A stretch of DNA of 64,000 nucleotides. Source: Rhodanobacteraceae bacterium ZG21-1 (GTDB lineage: Bacteria > Pseudomonadota > Gammaproteobacteria > Xanthomonadales > Rhodanobacteraceae). Below, one piece after another: positions 36,159 through 45,401 of this stretch. Under the pieces are notes generated by a model. That model made no database searches. It saw nothing but the letters and a program-made list of their open reading frames with translations, and was not told the DNA's origin. How positions within the stretch are numbered: the first letter of the stretch is position 1; the number at the start of each line of letters is the position of its first letter. The DNA is taken from assembly GCA_021390615.1 (NCBI GenBank), contig JAJEJU010000025.1, forward strand, positions 186,001 through 250,000, given 5' to 3'. The translations under genes and the position numbers were made by a program.

Positions 36159-37772
36159 TCAGCGCAGCGAAGCGCTCAGGCTGCCGCCGACGCGCTCGAT
36201 CAGGTAGCCACGTAAGGCAGCTGCGCTCGCCGGCGAAGCGGGCAGCTTCAGCAGATCGTCCAGCATGGCGATGTCGCGTCCACAGGCCGCCACCGGCGCA
36301 GGCGCGGCCGATCCACGCGCAGTGCCAGCGGCCGCTGGCGGCTCGATCGCGACCTGGGCCCGACGCAGCTCGGCCACGCCGGCGGTGCCGATCGGCACGC
36401 GCGCCGTACGTGCGTCGACGCCGTCGGTCAGCTGGTGCAAGGCATGGTCGATACGCAGACGATAGGCCTCGGCCGCCGTCCCCAGCACGAAGCTTTCGCC
36501 TCTCGCATGATGCGCGCAGGACTCCGGCGACACCTGGTCGCGCAGCAACATCGCGATCGCGCGCTGGTCCTCGGCGTAGCCGCGCAGCCCATCGTCGCCG
36601 GCGCGCCAATAGGACGCAAAGGTGACCGTGCCCACCGCGCGGCCGCAGGCCAGGCGTTCCTGCGCCAGGCGGTGCGCGACGTCCTCGTCGAGTTCGGCGC
36701 TCGCCATCTGCGCATGCAGGCTGCGCGCCACGCTAGGCCATGCCGTCGGCAGCACGCGGATCACTGCTCCGTATTCCGCTGGGCAGCCATCATGGCTAGC
36801 GCGATAGCGGTACTTCTCGCGATCCCATTCCGCCTCGGTGTACACGTGTCCGTCGGCCAGCAGCCCGGTCACCACGCCGTTGGCGAACAATTCGGCGGTC
36901 GCCGGCCGGTAGAACTGGTCGCCGCTCTTCTCGAAGGCCTTGCGGATGAACTCGGCGCTGGCGCCGTTGGCTGCCAGCACGCCCGAAAAGACTTGCCGGT
37001 AGTGTTCGACCAGGTAGGCCGAGAAGCGATTGGCGATCAGGGCGCGGCCCTGATGGAAGTCCATACGGCCGTCCGGCCCGAGCAGGCGCGTGCGCGCAGC
37101 GCTGAAGATGCGCGTGCAGGCGCTGGCGCATTCGCCGTCAACCAGGACCTCGAATTGCGTGCGGCCCTGCAGATAGGCGGCAAGCCGCTCGGCGTTGCCG
37201 ATGTCGCCACCGAGGCTGTCGATGTGCAGACGCCGGATCGCGGGGTGTGCTTCCAGCGCATGGATCACCGCACTGGCGAAACCGACACCGATATAACCGC
37301 GTGCATCCAGGCTGCTGCCGTCCGCGGCGATCGATACCGTGTAGTGGCTCCATCGCTCCTGCTCCTTTGCCGCCACAGAGAGCTGACTCACCATCAGGCC
37401 GATGGACCACAGCACCATCATCTCGCTCAGACCGAACAAGGCGGCCAGAACGCGCGCCGCCGTTCCCCAGCCGCCGCCGTGGCGGCCGGCCGAGCGCCAC
37501 AAGCCGACCAGTTGCCAGGAGCGCAGCATGAGCCCGAACAGGCCCACCAGTGCCGCCACCAAGGCCAACATCTGCAGACCGACATCGGTGTTGGCAGCGG
37601 CACCTCCTTGCGCAAGCACATTGACTGCGCCGAACAGCAGGCTCAACAGCACGCAGTTCAACCACCAGCTCTGCGCCAGCGGCAGTTGTCCGCGCCAATG
37701 GCGCCGCAGGTAGCCGACGCGCGTGACGGCCGGCAGTGGCAGTGGCGGAGGCGTATTGGAGTGGTCGTCCAT
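36159..37772 (-). CDS. Membrane protein with ClpP-like (COG3904-type) domain
   Basis: The 537-residue protein has three N-terminal membrane helices (WWLNCVLLSLLFGAVNVLAQ, LQMLALVAALVGLFGLML and LAALFGLSEMMVLWSIGLMV). A ClpP/crotonase-fold domain at about 145-300 follows: RRLHIDSLGGDIGNAERLAAYL, VDGECASACTRIFSAARTRLLGPDGRMDFHQG. ECASAC would hold the serine of a ClpP-type site and FHQG a nearby His, as in predicted periplasmic COG3904 proteins. The long C-terminal part carries several Cys residues and an Ala-rich stretch. The function is unknown; proteolytic activity is only suggested. GGAC lies five bases before the ATG. Confidence 0.7.
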   Translation of the reverse strand: MDDHSNTPPPLPLPAVTRVGYLRRHWRGQLPLAQSWWLNCVLLSLLFGAVNVLAQGGAAANTDVGLQMLALVAALVGLFGLMLRSWQLVGLWRSAGRHGGGWGTAARVLAALFGLSEMMVLWSIGLMVSQLSVAAKEQERWSHYTVSIAADGSSLDARGYIGVGFASAVIHALEAHPAIRRLHIDSLGGDIGNAERLAAYLQGRTQFEVLVDGECASACTRIFSAARTRLLGPDGRMDFHQGRALIANRFSAYLVEHYRQVFSGVLAANGASAEFIRKAFEKSGDQFYRPATAELFANGVVTGLLADGHVYTEAEWDREKYRYRASHDGCPAEYGAVIRVLPTAWPSVARSLHAQMASAELDEDVAHRLAQERLACGRAVGTVTFASYWRAGDDGLRGYAEDQRAIAMLLRDQVSPESCAHHARGESFVLGTAAEAYRLRIDHALHQLTDGVDARTARVPIGTAGVAELRRAQVAIEPPAAAGTARGSAAPAPVAACGRDIAMLDDLLKLPASPASAAALRGYLIERVGGSLSASLR

Positions 37773-37852
37773 GCGAGGTCCGGGCATGGGCGCCTAGCTT
37801 GGGGCAGAGCCGGCGCGGGCGGCAAGCGCGGCGCGCGACGCGCCGGCGCATG

Positions 37853-38656
37853 TCAGCACGACAGCGGCGATGGATAGCATCGACCGATTCGCAGCGGCTG
37901 ATAGCTGGGGTTGTCGAGATGAAAGGCTTCGCCATCGCCCTGTGCATGCCAGCCGGGTATGCCGGACAAGGGCAGTGGCCGCAGCTCGAGCGGATCGCGC
38001 AGCGCGCTTCCCGCATCGATGGCATCTGCCAGTGCCGCGGCCAGATCCGTCGATTCCTGCCCACCCAGAAAAACCACTGCCTTGCCGACCAGCAGCTTGC
38101 CTTCGGTCAGCGCATGCTCGAGCAAGGCATGGCCGAACAGCTCGACGCGGATGCGGCCGTCCATCCAGGCCTGCCGCTGGCGCCAGAACAGGCCGTGCCA
38201 GTCATGTGCATCCCACAGCGCCAGCAGCGCAGGATCGCAAAGCTCGACCAGCACGCCGGCCTCGTCGAAGTGAGTCAGCGCATATTGCGCGCGCGAACGG
38301 ATCTTCGGGCCCATGCGGCCGATCTCGGCGCACTGCCGCGCGTTCAGCGCGCGCTTCAGCTCCGGGTAGCGCAGCCATACCAGCGCATTGAACAAGTCGT
38401 GCCAGTTGCACTCGCGGGTGGCGACCAGGCCGGCCTCGGCAATGCGCTGCTCGTAGTGCAGTCCGTCGGCGAGCAGCTCGCGCGTTTGCGCAACGAAGCG
38501 GATGCCTGCGGCCGCCGGCAGGCGCTCGTTGAGCGCCTCCACCGACGGCCAGTTCTCACCCTGCAGCCAATCGCCGTAGGCCAGCCAGGCGCGCAAAGGC
38601 ATCTGGTCGAACACCGACCGGGCAAGCGCATCCCGTGACGGCGCGAGGTAGCGCAT
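37853..38656 (-). CDS. DUF3025 protein
   Basis: The 267-residue protein matches DUF3025: GIRFVAQTRELLADGLHYEQRI, the hallmark NWHDLFNALVWLRYPELKRALNARQ, RAQYALTHFDEAGVLV, LFWRQRQAWMDGRIRVELFGHALLEHAL, and a Pro-rich C-terminal part ending in NPSYQPLRIGRCYPSPLSC. No function is assigned to the family. It lies 21 bases downstream of rimO on the same strand, so it is probably co-transcribed with it. Confidence 0.85.
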   Translation of the reverse strand: MRYLAPSRDALARSVFDQMPLRAWLAYGDWLQGENWPSVEALNERLPAAAGIRFVAQTRELLADGLHYEQRIAEAGLVATRECNWHDLFNALVWLRYPELKRALNARQCAEIGRMGPKIRSRAQYALTHFDEAGVLVELCDPALLALWDAHDWHGLFWRQRQAWMDGRIRVELFGHALLEHALTEGKLLVGKAVVFLGGQESTDLAAALADAIDAGSALRDPLELRPLPLSGIPGWHAQGDGEAFHLDNPSYQPLRIGRCYPSPLSC

Positions 38657-38677
38657 CGACCGCTACCGCCGCAGGGC

Positions 38678-40033
38678 TCAGCCCGTCACGCGCGCGTAGA
38701 GATCGTGCTCGTCCGCGCGCTCGACGGTCACCTGCACGAACTGACCCGGGCGCAGCGCCGCGCCGTCGGCGCGCGCGATATGCACCACGCCGTCGATTTC
38801 CGGCGCGTCGGCGGCGGAGCGCGCCACCGCGGCGCCATCGGCGCCGACCTCGTCGACCAGCACCTGGATGCTGCGGCCAAGCTTGCGCTGCAGCTTGCGT
38901 GCGGAAATCTCCGCCTGCACCGCCATGAACTGCTCCAGGCGATCTTCCTTGAGCTCTTCCGGCACCGGATCGGGCAGCTCATTGGCTTTGGCGCCGTCCA
39001 CCGGGGAGTAGGCGAACGCGCCCACGCGGTCCAGTTCGGCTTCGCGCAGGAAATCCAGCAGTTCCCCGAACTCGGCATCGGTCTCGCCGGGAAAGCCGAC
39101 GATGAAGGTGCTGCGCAGGGTCAGCTCGGGCACCGCCTGGCGCCAGTGGCGGATGCGCTCCAGCGTCTTGTCGATATTGCCGGGGCGCTTCATCAGTTTG
39201 AGGATGCGCGGACTGGCGTGCTGGAACGGGATGTCCAGGTAGGGCAGGATTTTCCCGGCCGCCATCAGCGGCATCACCTCGTCCACGTGCGGGTACGGGT
39301 AGACGTAGTGCAGGCGCGTCCACACGCCGAGTTCGGAGAGGCCCTCGCACAACTCGGTCATGCGCGTGCGGTAGTTCTTCCCGCGCCACGTGCGCTCGGC
39401 GTATTTCAGGTCCACGCCGTAGGCGCTGGTGTCCTGCGAGATCACCAGCAGTTCCTTCACCCCGCCCTTGACCAGCTTCTCGGCCTCGATCAGCACCTCG
39501 TCGACCGGCCGCGACGCCAGGTCGCCGCGCATCGAAGGGATGATGCAGAAACTGCAGCGGTGATTGCAGCCTTCGGAAATCTTCAGATAGGCATAGTGCT
39601 TCGGGGTGAGCTTGACCCCGGTGTCCGGCACGATGTCGAGAAACTTGTTGCGTTTGGGCGGCAGGATGCTGTGCACCGCACTCATCACGCTGCTGTAGTC
39701 CTGCGGGCCGCTGATCGCCAGCACGTCCGGATAGGCCTCGCGGATCAGCTCCGAGCGCTTGCCCAGGCAGCCGGTGACGATCACCTTGCCGTTCTCGTGC
39801 ATGGCCTCGCCGATCGTATCCAGCGACTCCTGCACCGCCGCATCGATAAAGCCGCAGGTGTTCACCACCACTGCGTCGGCCTCGCCGTAGCTGGGCACGA
39901 TCTCGTAGCCCTCCACCCTGAGCTGGGTGAGGATGCGCTCGGAGTCGACCAGCGCCTTCGGACAGCCTAGCGAGGCCAGACCGATCCGCCCCGAACGATC
40001 GAGATTAGCGTTTGATTCTGAAGAATTTTTCAC
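38678..40033 (-). CDS. rimO: Ribosomal protein S12 methylthiotransferase
   Basis: A radical-SAM enzyme that adds a methylthio group to Asp89 of ribosomal protein S12. The 451-residue protein has the UPF0004 domain with Cys24, Cys60 and Cys89 for the auxiliary iron-sulfur cluster, the radical-SAM Cx3Cx2C (Cys156, Cys160, Cys163 in [10 protein letters not shown]), [30 protein letters not shown] and a C-terminal TRAM domain. [21 protein letters not shown] separates RimO from MiaB. The region upstream is AT-rich with an inverted repeat. Confidence 0.96.
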   Translation of the reverse strand: MKNSSESNANLDRSGRIGLASLGCPKALVDSERILTQLRVEGYEIVPSYGEADAVVVNTCGFIDAAVQESLDTIGEAMHENGKVIVTGCLGKRSELIREAYPDVLAISGPQDYSSVMSAVHSILPPKRNKFLDIVPDTGVKLTPKHYAYLKISEGCNHRCSFCIIPSMRGDLASRPVDEVLIEAEKLVKGGVKELLVISQDTSAYGVDLKYAERTWRGKNYRTRMTELCEGLSELGVWTRLHYVYPYPHVDEVMPLMAAGKILPYLDIPFQHASPRILKLMKRPGNIDKTLERIRHWRQAVPELTLRSTFIVGFPGETDAEFGELLDFLREAELDRVGAFAYSPVDGAKANELPDPVPEELKEDRLEQFMAVQAEISARKLQRKLGRSIQVLVDEVGADGAAVARSAADAPEIDGVVHIARADGAALRPGQFVQVTVERADEHDLYARVTG

Positions 40034-40101
40034 CGGACGCTCGAAATTTTAGCCATCTTAATGACGCTTAGATACGGAACCGCAGCGGGCCATTTTACCC
40101 G

Positions 40102-40131
40102 TTTGAGTCGAAATTTACGGCCAGACTCAAA
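40102..40131. repeat. Inverted repeat upstream of rimO
   Basis: TTTGAGTC (40102-40109) and GACTCAAA (40124-40131) form a perfect 8-bp inverted repeat with a 14-base spacer, about 70 bases before the rimO start. The same ~230-base block is AT-rich and carries AAATTT three times. It may be an operator or a leader hairpin. The rest of the 295-base gap holds no gene I can support. Confidence 0.4.
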
Positions 40132-40328
40132 AGGCCATGGGCCTGGCCCGAAGGGCACGCTCCAGGCTCCTGCTGCCGAGTTCCATCCAGAACCGAGCCG
40201 GCCCTGACAGAAACTTCGTCTAAATTTGAGCCGCTTCCTGCCGCTCTTCGCTCGCCATCTGAGCTCAGCAGCACGGGAACCGACGGTCCATTTTTCGATG
40301 AGCAGCCCGGCTCAATCTTCTGCGAGAA

Positions 40329-41897
40329 TCAATACGCCAGTTTTCCGATTGCGTTGCGCGGCAATGCGTCAACCACCGTCCAGCGCGTCGGGTGCATATA
40401 GGCAGGCAGCACGCTCGCGAAATCGGACGCGCCGATATCGTGGCCCGGCCGCAGCACAAACCACGCAACGATGCGCTGCCCCCCGTCGTCGTCGGCAAGC
40501 CCGGCCACCGCGACATCGACCACTTGAGGCAGCGCCATCAGTCGATCCTCGACCTGCTGCGGATAGATGTTTTCGCCGCCGACGATCAGCATATCGTCCA
40601 TCCTCCCCAGCAAATAGAGCCGCCCGGCGGCGTCTCGCCACCCTTTGTCTCCGGTCGCAACGGTATGCGTGGACATCGGCGGCACGCGCGCATGATCGTA
40701 TCCGCCGAAGACCAGCCGCCCCGTCACGACCACTTCGCCGATCTTTCCGGGCCCCAATGCGTCGCCCGCGTTCCCTCGAATGGCAATCTCCGTCCCGTGG
40801 ACGGGATACCCGACGCTTTCGGGCGCTACGCGCAGATCCCGCGGGGCCGCTATCGTAATCAGGCCCGCTTCTGTGCTCCCGTAGAGGTTGTAGAGCACCG
40901 CGCCCCAGCGGTCGGACGTTTCCTCGATCAAGCGCGAGGGCATCGGTGCCGATCCCGAAACGATACGCTCGACCACGGCGGACGGGTCGTGCAGCGATGC
41001 GTCCAGCATGCGGCGCAGCAAGGTCGGCACCACGACGATGTTGCTTGCCTGCGTGCGCTTGGCGATGGACCACAGCCGGCCGCCGTCGGTGTGACGCGTG
41101 AGCGCCACCGGACACCGAAGCGCCAGGCCCAGTGCCAGCGCCGCGATTCCGTAGCCGTGAAACAGCGGCACCGCGATAAGCGTACGCGTCCCGGTTCGCA
41201 ACGACAGCCGCGATACCAGGCTGTACATGATTCCGGCCACCTGCGTCACGGATAGTGCGCGGCGCACGCCTTTCGCGGCACCGGTCGTTCCGGAGGTCAG
41301 CACGATCAGCGCGCCCGGCCTGCGCCGACCAAGCCACGCGGGAGGCGTCGATGCGATCAATCCCGGCAGATTCGGGCCGGGACCCTCCGCTTCGCGATCC
41401 GCGAGCGATCCGCTCCATAGCACCCGGCCACGAAAATCGGCCTCCTTTACTTGGGCTGCGTATTCCGGATCGACGACAAGCGTGCGCACATCGTGAGCAC
41501 CGAGCGCCGCCGACAGCTGACGCCCGCCGAAGCGCGTGCTCAGCAGGACGACGTCGGCACCCAGCCTCATCGACGCCAGCAATGCGATGACGAATTCGCC
41601 ATGATTCCGGCACATCAGTCCGACGCGGTCGCGACGCCGCACACCCATGCCGTCGAAGGCAGTGGCAAGCGCGTCGACGTCGAGCGCGAGCTCCCGCCAG
41701 CTCCATGGGCGGCGATCGTCCGTCAACGCGGCCTCGTCGGGCGCGAGGTCTTTCCAGAGCGCCGCCAGCACATACATCGACCATCCGTGCCTGACGCCCA
41801 GCCGGACAAGACGCAACCCCAGCAAGCCCGGCGCGGGCAGGCCGCTGATGCGCAGCGCTCGCCATACCCATCGCATCGCCGTCAGGGAGTCACGCAT
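40329..41897 (-). CDS. AMP-dependent acyl-CoA synthetase/ligase
   Basis: A 522-residue ANL-family enzyme that would activate a carboxylic acid as its adenylate, then usually as a CoA thioester. Motifs in order: ALIVLTSGTTGAAKGVRRAL (ATP phosphate loop), YNLYGSTEAGLITIA, TGDKGWRDAAGRLYLLGRMDDMLIVGGENIYPQQVED, and a C-terminal NAIGKLAY with the catalytic Lys only three residues from the end. The protein is clearly adapted to lipid-like acids but the substrate is unknown. Its start overlaps the SDR stop (ATGCGTGA), with GGAG upstream, so the two are co-translated and probably act in one pathway. Confidence 0.82.
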   Translation of the reverse strand: MRDSLTAMRWVWRALRISGLPAPGLLGLRLVRLGVRHGWSMYVLAALWKDLAPDEAALTDDRRPWSWRELALDVDALATAFDGMGVRRRDRVGLMCRNHGEFVIALLASMRLGADVVLLSTRFGGRQLSAALGAHDVRTLVVDPEYAAQVKEADFRGRVLWSGSLADREAEGPGPNLPGLIASTPPAWLGRRRPGALIVLTSGTTGAAKGVRRALSVTQVAGIMYSLVSRLSLRTGTRTLIAVPLFHGYGIAALALGLALRCPVALTRHTDGGRLWSIAKRTQASNIVVVPTLLRRMLDASLHDPSAVVERIVSGSAPMPSRLIEETSDRWGAVLYNLYGSTEAGLITIAAPRDLRVAPESVGYPVHGTEIAIRGNAGDALGPGKIGEVVVTGRLVFGGYDHARVPPMSTHTVATGDKGWRDAAGRLYLLGRMDDMLIVGGENIYPQQVEDRLMALPQVVDVAVAGLADDDGGQRIVAWFVLRPGHDIGASDFASVLPAYMHPTRWTVVDALPRNAIGKLAY

Positions 41898-42762
41898 CGC
41901 GCTTCTCCGATGCATCCTGCGATGCACTTCGCCGGTACAGCGCTGCGAGCATCCAGTCGACAGGATGACGGAATAGAATCGCGATCCATTCGCTTGGCCA
42001 GAGCCACCACGGCGCGACGCGCCGCCGGCGCGAAACCAGCGAATAGGCCAGTACCCCTGCCGCCCGCTCGGCAGACATGCCGGGCACGCGCTCGAACACG
42101 GCGCTGGGCGCGCTCATCGGCGTATGGACCAACGGCAGATAGACCGATCCCAGATCGATGCCTTGGGGGCGCAACTCACCTGCCAGCGACTGAAACCACA
42201 TGTCGAACGCGCTCTTGCTGCTCTGGTAGGCCGCCCAGTAAGGCGTCGCGGGAAGCCTGGCCGACACTGTGGAGACGTTGATGACCTGCCCCGCGCCGCG
42301 CGCCGTCATCAGCGGAAGAATCCGGCTCAGCAACGCGACCGGTGCGACATAGTTGATCTGGTTGCAACGCAAGGCATCGCGCAACAGCTGCTCTGCCTCG
42401 GTCAGGCATCGGCGAATCGATTTCCCGGCGTTGCTTATCACCACGTCGATCCCCGGAAACTCGGCCTCGATCCGGTCGCCAAGCGCATGCACCTGGTTCA
42501 TCTCCGCGAAGTCGACGCAGTAGTGGTGCGCGCTTGCACCTTTCTCGGTTGCCTGCCTGCAGACGTCGGCCAGTCGTGCTTCGTTTCGCGCGACCAAGAG
42601 CAGCCGTGCGCCAGGCTGCGCGAGAAGGCGCGCGGCAGCCGCACCGATGCCGGAAGAGGCGCCGGTGATCAGGATGGTCTTTCCCGCCAGCTCGCGCCGC
42701 AATCGTGCTTCGTCCAGACAGGTTCGGGGGCAAAGCCAGCTTGGCATGGGCGGTCGCGACAT
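41890..42762 (-). CDS. Short-chain dehydrogenase/reductase
   Basis: A 290-residue SDR with cofactor motif TGASSGIG (33-40), NAG (111-113), catalytic Ser at 164 or 167, and YQSSK (Tyr179, Lys183). The C-terminal extension after residue ~225 has a Trp-rich amphipathic part (RRRRVAPWWLWPSEWIAILF), which may sit on the membrane, as in SDRs acting on long-chain lipids. Coupled to the AMP-ligase downstream. A fatty-acid or acyl-CoA reductase role is a guess from the pairing. Codon use has more A/T-ending codons than the core genes. Confidence 0.82.
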   Translation of the reverse strand: MSRPPMPSWLCPRTCLDEARLRRELAGKTILITGASSGIGAAAARLLAQPGARLLLVARNEARLADVCRQATEKGASAHHYCVDFAEMNQVHALGDRIEAEFPGIDVVISNAGKSIRRCLTEAEQLLRDALRCNQINYVAPVALLSRILPLMTARGAGQVINVSTVSARLPATPYWAAYQSSKSAFDMWFQSLAGELRPQGIDLGSVYLPLVHTPMSAPSAVFERVPGMSAERAAGVLAYSLVSRRRRVAPWWLWPSEWIAILFRHPVDWMLAALYRRSASQDASEKRDA

Positions 42763-42863
42763 GATGCAAAGACATCCCTGAAAAATGCTTCGGCCAGATA
42801 AATGTGAATTCGATTGGGCGGAAAACTACGTACCGCATTCGACCTCGTCCGTTTCGAACGGGG

Positions 42864-44366
42864 TCATTGCTTCCAGAATTCCCACATTGACGGATACCGC
42901 GAAGCAGCCCGGCAGACGACCTGGCTGTCCGACGAATCCAGCCGCTGAACATCGCCAGCCTGAAGCACTTTCATATAGTCTTGATCGGACTTGAGATCGC
43001 GCTTGAGCCCCTCCGGATCGCTGACGATATACAAGGCATCGTTCAGAAAAACATTTTTTCCGGCGTTCGGCGCGAAATACAATTGGGTGCCGCCTCGCCA
43101 CAGGATGCCGCGCGACTCGCCCTGTTCACCGCTCAGATCCGCAACTTTGCTCCACTTCGGCGCCGAAAGGCCCGGCAGCATCCACAATTGCGTCTTGCGG
43201 GCTTTCAGCGAGCGATCGCTCCGTCCGTTCCCCCACTCGTCGATAGCGCGTATCACGAAGGCGCTGCGCTGATCGGTCCATATGCCGGGCGAGAGCATCG
43301 TCGGCGTTCCGGCGAACGGGTTGGCGCAGCCGCGCTGGAGCCCTACCCCCTGATAGTCCCAGAACCAGATTCCCGACGCGTTATAGAAAAGCTCGTGATT
43401 GGCGCGGTCACGGTCGGCGATCAACAGGTGCAGCGAACGGCTGTCCACGCCGTCGACTTCGGCAGGAAACGGGGTTGCGCCGAAGTAAAATCGACCGGTC
43501 GCACTGTCCTGCCCGTAGACGTTATCCTCATGGCCGCTGTCCGGCCGGAACGCGAAAAATGTCGCCGGCCCGGCGTCCGGCACCACTTCGCCCTGAAAAT
43601 ATACCCGGCGGCTATCGCGCGCGTAACGATCTTCTACCCTGCCGGCCAGATCTCCCTGGCCGAGCTTCACCGTCTGGAGTGACGCGCCGTCGGCGCCCGG
43701 AATCACACCGCCTTCGTAAAAAGCGTGCACACCATCCTGCGCGTAGGCATCGACCAGGACCTTCAGATTCGCGGCATTCACCGATTCCAGCAGAACCAGC
43801 ACGTAGTCCGTGGGGCGCGGCTTCCCCGGGTTGTCCTCACCCCGGCTGTGCGTGACGTCCTGCCACCAGCGATAGGACGCGTTCTTCTTCTGCCGCGTGC
43901 AGTACCACGCGCGTCGTCCGTCGCTGACATAGCCATTGCTGACGAAACGAACCTGCTCGGGACGAAGCTGCGGAATCACGCGCGAGCCGCAATACACCGC
44001 ACTGCGATCCTTGCCGAGATTCTCCGAATCCAGGCCGCCAAGCGGACTAAAGCTGGCGGCATCGGCACCGGACACCAGATAGTAGCCCTGCCCGCCGATG
44101 CTCATGTAGACGCGCCCTTGATAGAGCGTGTAGATACCGGACAGGCTTTTGCCGCTGCCTGCTGCCTCGTCTTCCCCCGAAGCATCGACAAGCACGAAGG
44201 CGACGGCGGCCAGCATAACGCCAAGCAATAGCGGCACCATCAACCGAGCGGCGAACGAACGCCGACGATCGCTACCGGCGACACGCAATTGCCGGGCCCG
44301 CCACAGTGCAAGACCCAGCATCAGCACGCTCAATACGACCAGCGGCAGTATCATCAATGACACCAT
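42864..44366 (-). CDS. Membrane-anchored DKNYY-repeat-like protein
   Basis: A 500-residue protein with two N-terminal membrane helices (MILPLVVLSVLMLGLALW and LMVPLLLGVMLAAVAFVLV), then a large extracytoplasmic part. Repeats of the DKNYY kind are visible: an Asp/Lys-x-x-x-V-Y-Y/F unit followed by 'G-x-V-I/V-P-G-A-D' and 'F/L', e.g. YAQDGVHAFYEGGVIPGADGASL and YARDSRRVYFQGEVVPDAGPATF. DKNYY proteins have no assigned activity. GGGAGG stands nine bases before the ATG. It lies upstream of the SDR on the same strand, 101 bases away. Confidence 0.75.
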   Translation of the reverse strand: MVSLMILPLVVLSVLMLGLALWRARQLRVAGSDRRRSFAARLMVPLLLGVMLAAVAFVLVDASGEDEAAGSGKSLSGIYTLYQGRVYMSIGGQGYYLVSGADAASFSPLGGLDSENLGKDRSAVYCGSRVIPQLRPEQVRFVSNGYVSDGRRAWYCTRQKKNASYRWWQDVTHSRGEDNPGKPRPTDYVLVLLESVNAANLKVLVDAYAQDGVHAFYEGGVIPGADGASLQTVKLGQGDLAGRVEDRYARDSRRVYFQGEVVPDAGPATFFAFRPDSGHEDNVYGQDSATGRFYFGATPFPAEVDGVDSRSLHLLIADRDRANHELFYNASGIWFWDYQGVGLQRGCANPFAGTPTMLSPGIWTDQRSAFVIRAIDEWGNGRSDRSLKARKTQLWMLPGLSAPKWSKVADLSGEQGESRGILWRGGTQLYFAPNAGKNVFLNDALYIVSDPEGLKRDLKSDQDYMKVLQAGDVQRLDSSDSQVVCRAASRYPSMWEFWKQ

Positions 44367-44853
44367 GCGACATGCCTCCCTGATTGATCGCGGTCATCAT
44401 GCGGCGCATCACGTTGTGAACTGGCTTGTCTCTGCATCGCGCTATCGCTCCCGTGCGAAACCAGCGGCCGCAACGTAAAGCGTGAGTCCGAAGAACCACG
44501 CAACCGGCACGATGTCCGACAAGCCACCCGGCCAGACGTCTCTCACGATCGGAGCACTCGCATGCAGCGACCCAGATCGCGACGATCAAAGGCCGCGCAA
44601 GGCGGCGCGGACTGATCGTCTGCGCGTTGTTGAAGCATGCATGGACTCATCGTGGTCGATCGTCCATGGTGTGCCTCAGGTCCATTGCCCCAGGTCCATT
44701 GCCTCAGGCCAGGAGACGTGCGGAAGGCGCGGCTTCCATCGCTGCGTTTGGCGTTCAAGCCGGTGCCGCTCGCCATACGCGCCTGATATCGTGTGGCTCT
44801 GCGGCCAGGACACCTCTGCTCGGCGATGCCGACGCACGCATACGAGGCGCGAG
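44367..44853. other. Intergenic stretch with a short tandem repeat
   Basis: This 487-base gap holds no gene I can support; the open frames through it have non-coding composition. It must carry the divergent promoters of the DKNYY-like gene and the small gene at 44854. The only structure seen is the 14-base tandem repeat listed separately. Confidence 0.4.
44677..44708 (+). repeat. 14-bp tandem duplication
   Basis: CAGGTCCATTGCCC and CAGGTCCATTGCCT stand head to tail (44677-44690, 44691-44704), followed by a further CAGG. It looks like a recent slippage or duplication in a non-coding spacer. Confidence 0.6.
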
Positions 44854-45147
44854 ATGAGCTGGGAAGAGCGGTATGGAGGGATCTGGATATCGCCGGAACC
44901 GGGCGAGGTCACGGTCGTCGAGCGACATCTCGCGAATCGGAATCTCGTCGCACATATCGCTCGCCGAAACGACGGTCTGTTTCGCGCAGCTGTGCTGCGT
45001 CCGTACCCCGATCCGCAGTGGCGCCTGCCGTTCTGGGGAGAAGTCGAGCGCGCCGCGCTCGTGGCGTCGATCGACGAAGGCGAACGCTATCTGACCACCT
45101 TGTTGGCCCGACTGGATGCGCCGGACCATCCGATCGACTACGACTGA
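44854..45147 (+). CDS. Small hypothetical protein
   Basis: A 97-residue soluble protein (MSWEERYGGIWISPEPGEVT...) with GAGG six bases before the ATG. The sequence has a plausible protein composition with aromatic residues and a mixed alpha/beta look, and ends GERYLTTLLARLDAPDHPIDYD. No family is recognised. It is isolated, convergent with the large lipoprotein gene. Its size and setting in an accessory stretch would fit an immunity or accessory protein, but nothing shows that directly. Confidence 0.55.
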   Translation: MSWEERYGGIWISPEPGEVTVVERHLANRNLVAHIARRNDGLFRAAVLRPYPDPQWRLPFWGEVERAALVASIDEGERYLTTLLARLDAPDHPIDYD

Positions 45148-45401
45148 TCTGCCGCGCGAGCCCCGATTCGAAACCACGCTTTTCCGATCGATGTTCGATG
45201 GCGCTGACAGCGGCAGCGAACGGCAGCGCCGGCGCCGCCTGCAACAGGCGAACGTGCCCTGCATTGGCCTCGACCCGCGTCTACTACGCATCGTCCTTCG
45301 TCAAGCGCATACCCTCCTCTGCAGCGCATTTCGCCAGTCACGTTCCGGCATGCCGGCGCACGACCACGTGCCCGCCACGACGCGCCGGCCGGATCCGTTC
45401 G

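Noticed and set aside
44677-44708. Tandem repeat considered as a CRISPR or iteron array
   Set aside because: Only two full 14-base units without spacers; too short for either.
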